Below, piece by piece: positions 59,356 to 64,000 of a stretch of DNA of 64,000 nucleotides. The notes beneath the pieces are model-generated. The model did no database searches. It was given only the letters and a program-made list of their open reading frames with translations, and had not been told where the DNA came from. Source of the DNA: Acidimicrobiales bacterium (GTDB lineage: Bacteria > Actinomycetota > Acidimicrobiia > Acidimicrobiales > JAHWLA01); NCBI GenBank assembly GCA_035536915.1, contig DATLNE010000003.1, forward strand, positions 1-64,000. Direction: 5' to 3'. The first letter of the stretch is position 1, and each line of letters begins with the position of its first letter. The position numbers and the translations under genes are program-made.

Positions 59356-60774
59356 CTAATCGTTGCCCTTGCCCCTGCCCTTCTTCTCACCTTGGTCGTC
59401 GTCCTTGTCGGTGTTGTCTGCGGGCGGCGGCACCACCACGGGCGCGGCAGTGGTGGGCGGCGTCGTGGCGACCGTGGGCGGCGCCGCGCCGGGGATCTGA
59501 CGCAGCAGGTCGATGGTCTCGTTGGCCGCGGTGTCAAAGAGCTGGCGCTGTTGGTGCCACGTGGCCACATCGACGAGCAACCGGTTGGCAGCGTCGGAGC
59601 CGCCCCCCGCGTCGACATCGCTCGCCACCTGGCCGAGCCGCTGGCTCAGTTCCGGTCCCTTGGGCCCGTCGCCCACCTTCACGCGTTCGGCCAGGTCGCG
59701 GATGCGTCCCGCCAGCGACCCGCGGTCGACGCCGCCGTCGTCGCCGTTGCGGCCCGCGGCCATGGCGAGGAACAGGATGAACAGCACCACCGCTGCCGCG
59801 CCCAGGAGCATGGTGGGCGACACGACGGGGTTGCGCGACTGGCGATGGCGGACCCCCGCGGCGGCGGGGGCAACCGGCACCACCGTGGTGGCGTCGCCCG
59901 TGGCCATCATGGTCGTGGCGTCCATGCCGACGCCCTCGGCGGCCAAGCCCGCTCCCAACGCGTCGGCCATCTCGGCGGCGTCGCTGAACCGGTCGGCGGG
60001 CTCCCTGTCCATGGCCCGTTCCACGGCGGCCACCAAGGCAGGGTCGAGGTCGGGTCGTAGGGACGAGAGGGCGGGGGGCTCGGCGTGGCGGATGGCGCTG
60101 GCGACGGCGAGGGGCGTGTCGGCCTCGAACGGCTTGCGGCCGGCCAGCGCCTCGTAGAGCACGATTCCCAACGAGTAGAGGTCGGACTGCGGCGTGGCCG
60201 GCTGGCTGTCGATGCGTTCGGGCGCCAGGTAGGCCGGGGTGCCGAGCAACATGCCGGTCGCCGTGGTGTCGTTGCCCGTCGCCGCCTCTGCGCTCTTGGC
60301 GATGCCGAAGTCGGCCACCTTGGCGCAGCCGTCGGCGCCGAGGAGGATGTTCCCGGGCTTGACGTCACGGTGCACGACCCCTGCGGCGTGGGCCGCGGCC
60401 AGCGCGCCGAGCACGTCGCCCGCCACCCGCACCACCCACTCGGGCTCCTGTGGCCCCCCCAAGCGGTCGGCCAGGGTCTCGCCCGGCAACCGCTCCATCA
60501 CCAGGTAGGGCAGGCCGTCGTCCTCGCCGGTGTCGAAGATGGCGACGACGTTGGGGTGCGAGAGGCGGGCGGCGGAGCGGGCTTCCTGCTCGAAGCGGGC
60601 CCGCACGTCGGGGTTGCGCAGCAGCGGGCGGCGCAGCATCTTGACGGCCACCGGCCGACCCAGGCGTTCGTCGACGGCCTCGAACACGTCGGCCATCCCG
60701 CCCCGGCCGAGCGGCGGGCCCAAGCGGTAACGGCCCCCCAGCAGCCGCGGCGCAGTTGTCGACGTGGTCTCCAC
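59356..60774 (-). CDS. Membrane Ser/Thr protein kinase (PknB-like)
   Basis: A 472-residue kinase. The catalytic domain (1-265) has the Gly loop, VAVKML, HRDVKPGNILL and DFGIAKS. A transmembrane helix (about 320-338) leads to an extracellular part with a coiled helical stretch and a Pro/Thr tail. No PASTA repeats are seen, so the sensor is unusual for PknB. GTG 60774 follows an AGGAG. Confidence 0.92.
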   Translation of the reverse strand: METTSTTAPRLLGGRYRLGPPLGRGGMADVFEAVDERLGRPVAVKMLRRPLLRNPDVRARFEQEARSAARLSHPNVVAIFDTGEDDGLPYLVMERLPGETLADRLGGPQEPEWVVRVAGDVLGALAAAHAAGVVHRDVKPGNILLGADGCAKVADFGIAKSAEAATGNDTTATGMLLGTPAYLAPERIDSQPATPQSDLYSLGIVLYEALAGRKPFEADTPLAVASAIRHAEPPALSSLRPDLDPALVAAVERAMDREPADRFSDAAEMADALGAGLAAEGVGMDATTMMATGDATTVVPVAPAAAGVRHRQSRNPVVSPTMLLGAAAVVLFILFLAMAAGRNGDDGGVDRGSLAGRIRDLAERVKVGDGPKGPELSQRLGQVASDVDAGGGSDAANRLLVDVATWHQQRQLFDTAANETIDLLRQIPGAAPPTVATTPPTTAAPVVVPPPADNTDKDDDQGEKKGRGKGND

Positions 60775-60837
60775 GAAGCGCTCCTACCCCTCGTCCGCCT
60801 CGACCACGCCGGGCCGCGTTTGCCATCCTTCCCGCCC

Positions 60838-62034
60838 ATGCCGCTTCCCCGCCTGCGCATCCTCCTCGTCGTGGCCGCCCTCGTGGCGGGTGCCTGTGGC
60901 GGCGGGGGTGACGACGACACCTCGTCCGAGACCACCACGTCGACCACCGGCGGGCCACCGGCGGCGCCCGCGGGCCCTCCCACGCAGCAGCAGCTCGACG
61001 GGCTCAACGTGCAGTGGACCCACATCGCCACGGCCAAGTTCCCCACGGTGGTGACGCATCGCCAGGGGGCGTTGTACGTCGGTGAGCGGGAGGGCACGGT
61101 GCGGGCCATCAAGGACGGCAAGCCCGTCGACCCGCCCGCCCTCGACATCGCCTCCGAGGTGGGCACCACAGGGGAAGGCGGCTTCCTGGGCCTGGCCTTC
61201 TCGCCCGACGGCACCACCATGTACGTCAGCTACACCGACAACAAGACAGACAGCCGGGTGGCCGCCTACACCATGGCCGGCGAGCGGGCCGACCCTGCGT
61301 CGCGGCGCGAGTTGCTGTTCGTCGACCAGCCCGCGTCGGTGCACAACGGGGGCAACCTGGTCGTCGACGGCAAGGGGCTGTTGTGGGTGTCGTTCGGCGA
61401 CGGCGGCGTGCGCACGCCGACAGGGCGCCAGGCGGCGCAGGACCTCGGCAACTTGTTGGGAACCATCGTGCGCATCGACCCCAAGCCGTCGGGCGGCAAG
61501 CCCTACACGGTGCCCGCCGACAACCCGTACGTGGGGCGGGCGGGCGCCCTGCCCGAGATCTACGCCTACGGCTTGCGCAACCCGTGGCGCTTCTCGCTCG
61601 ACCGGGCGACGGGCGACCTGTGGATCGGCGACGTGGGCGAAGCCAACGCCGAGGAGATCGACTTGCTGGCCGCCTCGGCCAAGGGCGCCAACTTCGGCTG
61701 GCCCGCTTTCGAGGGCGCCGTGCGCTTCACAGGCTCGCCGCCCGCCGACCACGTGCCGCCGCTGAAGTCGATCGCCCGCAGCAAGACGTTCTGCGCGGTG
61801 ACGGGTGGCTACGTCTACCGAGGCAAGGCCATCCCCGACCTGGTGGGCACCTACGTCTACGGCGAGCTGTGCGGCGGCAACGTGTCGTTGCTCAGCCAGA
61901 AGGACGGAAAGGTGGTGGCCGAACGCCCGCTCGGCGTGTTGCTCGACCAGTTGGTGTCGTTCGGCGAGGACGCCGACGGCGAGCTCTACGCCATGTCGCT
62001 CGTCGGGCAGATCTGGAAGCTGACGCCGGGCTGA
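60838..62034 (+). CDS. PQQ-dependent sugar dehydrogenase-type lipoprotein
   Basis: A 398-residue beta-propeller of the soluble aldose/glucose dehydrogenase family (GGFLGLAFSPDGTTMYVSYT, HNGGNLVVDGKGLLWVSFGDGG, ALPEIYAYGLRNPWRFSLDR, IWKLTPG). The start has a hydrophobic segment ending VAGAC, a plausible lipobox. Whether PQQ is made here is not shown. A CATCCT box lies 8 nt upstream. Confidence 0.85.
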   Translation: MPLPRLRILLVVAALVAGACGGGGDDDTSSETTTSTTGGPPAAPAGPPTQQQLDGLNVQWTHIATAKFPTVVTHRQGALYVGEREGTVRAIKDGKPVDPPALDIASEVGTTGEGGFLGLAFSPDGTTMYVSYTDNKTDSRVAAYTMAGERADPASRRELLFVDQPASVHNGGNLVVDGKGLLWVSFGDGGVRTPTGRQAAQDLGNLLGTIVRIDPKPSGGKPYTVPADNPYVGRAGALPEIYAYGLRNPWRFSLDRATGDLWIGDVGEANAEEIDLLAASAKGANFGWPAFEGAVRFTGSPPADHVPPLKSIARSKTFCAVTGGYVYRGKAIPDLVGTYVYGELCGGNVSLLSQKDGKVVAERPLGVLLDQLVSFGEDADGELYAMSLVGQIWKLTPG

Positions 62035-62051
62035 CCCGCGACAATGGCGGG

Positions 62052-62558
62052 GTGACCGTTGCCGGGGTGCTGCTGACCGGGGGTGCCAGCCGGCGCCTCG
62101 GGCGCGACAAGGCCCGGCTGCCCGTGGCGATGCGCTTGGCCGCGGTGCTGCAAGAGGCGCTCGACGGACCGGTAGTGGAGGTCGGTGCAGGAACCACCGG
62201 GCTGCCGTGCATCGACGACGTGGGGCGCGAGGGGCCGCTGGCCGCGCTGGCCATGGTCCCGGCCGCGGACACGGTGGTGCTGGCCTGCGACCTGCCGTTC
62301 GTGTCGGTCGACTTGGTGCGTCGGCGCGCCGCCCGGGCGGCGACGGCGGTCCCGGTGGTCGGCGGTCGGGCGCAGCCGCTGTGCGCTCGGTACAGCGCGG
62401 CCGCTCTGGCGGCGGTGCCCGCGCTGGTGGCGGCCGGTGAGAGGCGCATGACGGCGCTGCTCGATGCCGTCGAGGTCGAGTGGCTCTCCGACTTCGCGCC
62501 GGCCGGCGAGTTCGCCGACGTCGACACGCCCGACGACCTGGCGCGGTTGGGCCTGTGA
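62052..62558 (+). CDS. mobA: MobA-like molybdenum cofactor guanylyltransferase
   Basis: A 168-residue NTP-transferase-like protein with the MobA start motif GVLLTGGASRRLGRDKARLP and VVLACDLPFVSVDLV. It should transfer GMP to molybdopterin. It is shorter than many MobA (about 190). GTG 62052 follows a GACAAT box. Its stop overlaps fdhD as GTGA. Confidence 0.82.
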   Translation: MTVAGVLLTGGASRRLGRDKARLPVAMRLAAVLQEALDGPVVEVGAGTTGLPCIDDVGREGPLAALAMVPAADTVVLACDLPFVSVDLVRRRAARAATAVPVVGGRAQPLCARYSAAALAAVPALVAAGERRMTALLDAVEVEWLSDFAPAGEFADVDTPDDLARLGL

Positions 62559-63370
62559 CCCGTCGCACCGTCACGTCCACCCGCATGACGGCGGTGCGCG
62601 ACGGACGGGCCGTGGAGTTGCCCGACACCCTTGTCACCGAGGAGCCGCTGCAGATACAGGTGAACGGCGAGGCGCTGTCGGTGACGATGCGCACGCCCGG
62701 CCACGACTTCGAGCTCGCCGTCGGGTACCTGTTGAGCGAAGGGCTGATCGCTTCGGCCGACGAGGTATCGACGATCAAGTACTGCGAACTGGGGGCCGAC
62801 GAGCCGCAGGAGTTCAACGTGGTGTCGGTGCGGCTGACGCACGAGGTCGAGCTCGACGGCATCGCCCGGCGTACGACGACGACGGCCAGTTGCGGGGTGT
62901 GCGGCACGACCACGCTCGACCGGTTGCAGCTTCGGTGCGGCGTGCTGCCGCCGGGGCCGCCGGTGGCCATGTCGACGGTGTTGGGGTTGTCGGACAAGCT
63001 GCGTGCCGCGCAGGCGCTGTTCGACCGCACCGGTGGGCTCCATGCTGCGGGGCTGTTCACTCGTGACGGCGATCTGGTCGAGGTGCGCGAGGACGTGGGG
63101 CGCCACAACGCCCTCGACAAGCTCATCGGGCGGGCGGTGCTCGACCACCGGTTGCCGCTGAGCGACCACGTCGTCGCCCTGTCGGGCCGCGTCAGCTACG
63201 AGCTGGTGCAGAAGGCCGCCGTGGCAGGCGTGCCGGTGCTGTGCGCCGTCTCCGCGCCGTCGAGCCTGGCGGTGGAAACGGCCCGCCGCGTGGAGATGGG
63301 CCTGGCCGCCTTCGTCCGCAACGGCACCGCCAACATCTACGCCACTCCCGCCCGCTTCGAGGTTGAGTGA
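62555..63370 (+). CDS. fdhD: FdhD sulfurtransferase for formate dehydrogenase maturation
   Basis: A 271-residue FdhD/NarQ protein. The catalytic CGVCG motif (ASCGVCGTTTLDRLQ) and ELAVGYLLSEGLIAS, DVGRHNALDKLIG are diagnostic. It delivers sulfur to the Mo-cofactor of formate dehydrogenase, which is not in this window. Its stop overlaps the antitoxin-like gene as GTGA. Confidence 0.93.
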   Translation: MTRRTVTSTRMTAVRDGRAVELPDTLVTEEPLQIQVNGEALSVTMRTPGHDFELAVGYLLSEGLIASADEVSTIKYCELGADEPQEFNVVSVRLTHEVELDGIARRTTTTASCGVCGTTTLDRLQLRCGVLPPGPPVAMSTVLGLSDKLRAAQALFDRTGGLHAAGLFTRDGDLVEVREDVGRHNALDKLIGRAVLDHRLPLSDHVVALSGRVSYELVQKAAVAGVPVLCAVSAPSSLAVETARRVEMGLAAFVRNGTANIYATPARFEVE

Positions 63371-63609
63371 AAGTGCCCAAGGTCCGCATCGAAGCCCGGC
63401 TCACCGACGACCAGGCACGCGCCGTACAGGTGGCAGCCGCGGCCCGCGGGATCTCGATCGCCGAGGTCATCAGAGAGGCGCTCGACCAGCACCTAACAAC
63501 GCACTCCCGGCGCCAGCGCGCCGTACGAGCGATCGGCGGCTACCGGTCAGGCCGGACCGACATAAGCATCAGCCACGACGACGCCTTCGAGGCCGTCCCG
63601 AGTACATAG
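63367..63609 (+). CDS. Ribbon-helix-helix VapB-like antitoxin (no toxin adjacent)
   Basis: An 80-residue protein. The N-terminal ribbon-helix-helix (RIEARLTDDQARAVQVAAAA) is followed by RAIGGYRSGRTDISISHDDAF, typical of VapB antitoxins. It lacks a PIN-type toxin next to it; the following gene is on the other strand. Its last codons and stop are in the 63597 hairpin. Confidence 0.72.
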   Translation: MKVPKVRIEARLTDDQARAVQVAAAARGISIAEVIREALDQHLTTHSRRQRAVRAIGGYRSGRTDISISHDDAFEAVPST

Positions 63610-63639
63610 CTCACCGAATCGGTGAGCTATGTACTCGGG
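63597..63639. terminator. 20-bp perfect hairpin (family B) containing the antitoxin-like gene's stop
   Basis: CCCGAGTACATAGCTCACCG pairs with CGGTGAGCTATGTACTCGGG around AAT. The TAG stop of the upstream gene is in the left arm. Its outer 14 bases match the 54172 hairpin exactly. Confidence 0.82.
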
Positions 63640-63645
63640 AGTGGC

Positions 63646-64000
63646 CTAGCCGGCGCGGGTGGGGCCGGCGGAGTCGACGGCGATCCGGAGCACCACTCGC
63701 TTTTCTCGTCCCATGGCGGTGCGGTACTCGTCCCAGTCGGGGTGTTCGCCTGCCATGCGCCGGTACAGCGCCACCAGCCGGTCCATGGCCTCGGGCAGAG
63801 ACACCACTGAGGCGACGCCGTCGACCTGCACCCACGAGCCGAAGAACCCGTCGGGGAACACGCACAACGACACCGCCGGGTCACGCCGGGCGTTCAGCAC
63901 CTTCATGGCCGTCTCCCGGCTGCTGATCTCGACGAAGCCCTCCTCGTCGACCCCCGCCATCACGGGCGACATCTGCGGCCGCCCGTCGGCCCGGCGGGTG
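63646..64000 (-). CDS. F420/PPOX-class oxidoreductase, 5' end outside window
   Basis: A partial protein; the frame stays open to the right edge and the N-terminus is beyond it. The visible 117 residues read TRRADGRPQMSPVMAGVD, ISSRETAMKVLNARRDP, SWVQVDGVASVVSLPEAMDR and YRRMAGEHPDWDEYRTAMGR. This pattern is that of actinobacterial F420-dependent PPOX (TIGR03618-like) proteins. It is convergent with the antitoxin-like gene. Confidence 0.85.
   Translation of the reverse strand, partial: TRRADGRPQMSPVMAGVDEEGFVEISSRETAMKVLNARRDPAVSLCVFPDGFFGSWVQVDGVASVVSLPEAMDRLVALYRRMAGEHPDWDEYRTAMGREKRVVLRIAVDSAGPTRAG

Noticed and set aside
1..64000. rRNA, tRNA, CRISPR arrays, prophage or insertion sequences
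   Set aside because: No rRNA or tRNA-like stretch, no regularly spaced repeats, and no transposase or integrase motif was seen. Gaps are short and mostly explained by promoters or hairpins. The holin-like gene at 1585 is a chromosomal family, not phage.

Overview
The window is high-GC, densely coded DNA from an actinobacterium, most likely an Acidimicrobiia-type lineage. This is inferred from the gene set: a fused two-domain FbiC for coenzyme F420, an OpcA-type G6PDH assembly protein, DUF3151, F420/PPOX oxidoreductases, a mycothiol-type DinB/TIGR03084 protein, and genes that often start GTG and overlap by GTGA or ATGA. I found no rRNA, tRNA, CRISPR array, prophage or insertion sequence. Every gap between genes is shorter than 300 bp.

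Layout. 1-2.6 kb (minus): a tRNA T-loop modification group (MoaD/ThiS-like sulfur carrier, TtuA-like thiolase, start of TrmI), small membrane proteins and a LON-domain protein. 2.6-7.7 kb: a PBP4-type carboxypeptidase, a PaaI-like thioesterase, a TetR regulator divergent from a fatty-acid desaturase with a perfect 20-bp operator between them, and a FIST protein. 7.7-16.3 kb: a complete pentose-phosphate operon, tkt-tal-pgi-gnd-zwf-opcA-pgl. 16.4-24.4 kb: a Gly-rich surface protein, fbiC, an MpaB-like oxygenase, a LOG-family protein and a GGDEF-EAL protein with a 31-residue leader peptide gene. 24.5-33.2 kb: a DUF5317-MFS fusion, glycolate oxidase glcDEF, an M20 peptidase and a TIGR03084 protein. 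33.2-43 kb: a PilT-like ATPase without the Walker A lysine, a GH-like protein, an RNase D-like protein, two divergent AI-2E-type permeases, a metzincin-like lipoprotein, a gamma carbonic anhydrase and a flavin reductase. 43-49.6 kb: PutA, DUF3151, HIT, an L,D-transpeptidase, TyrS and an AlkA-like glycosylase. 49.6-64 kb: GNAT, two more GGDEF proteins, an acyl-CoA synthetase, SirB1, a gamma-GT homologue, a PHP protein, a Ser/Thr kinase, a PQQ-type sugar dehydrogenase, MobA-FdhD, an orphan VapB-like antitoxin and a partial F420/PPOX enzyme.

Regulation. Many genes have a TANNNT box ending 6-9 nt before the start codon, the pattern of leaderless actinobacterial transcripts. At several divergent pairs the two -10 boxes overlap, and the same 10-mer core (AGCCTACGAT) serves two unrelated pairs. 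Two families of long intergenic hairpins, one with constant arms GTTCTGG/CCAGAAC and one with CCCGAGTACATAGC/GCTATGTACTCGGG, have variable inner stems and sit at gene ends. In three cases the element contains the stop codon of the upstream gene. These promoter and hairpin patterns are the least explained structure in the window.
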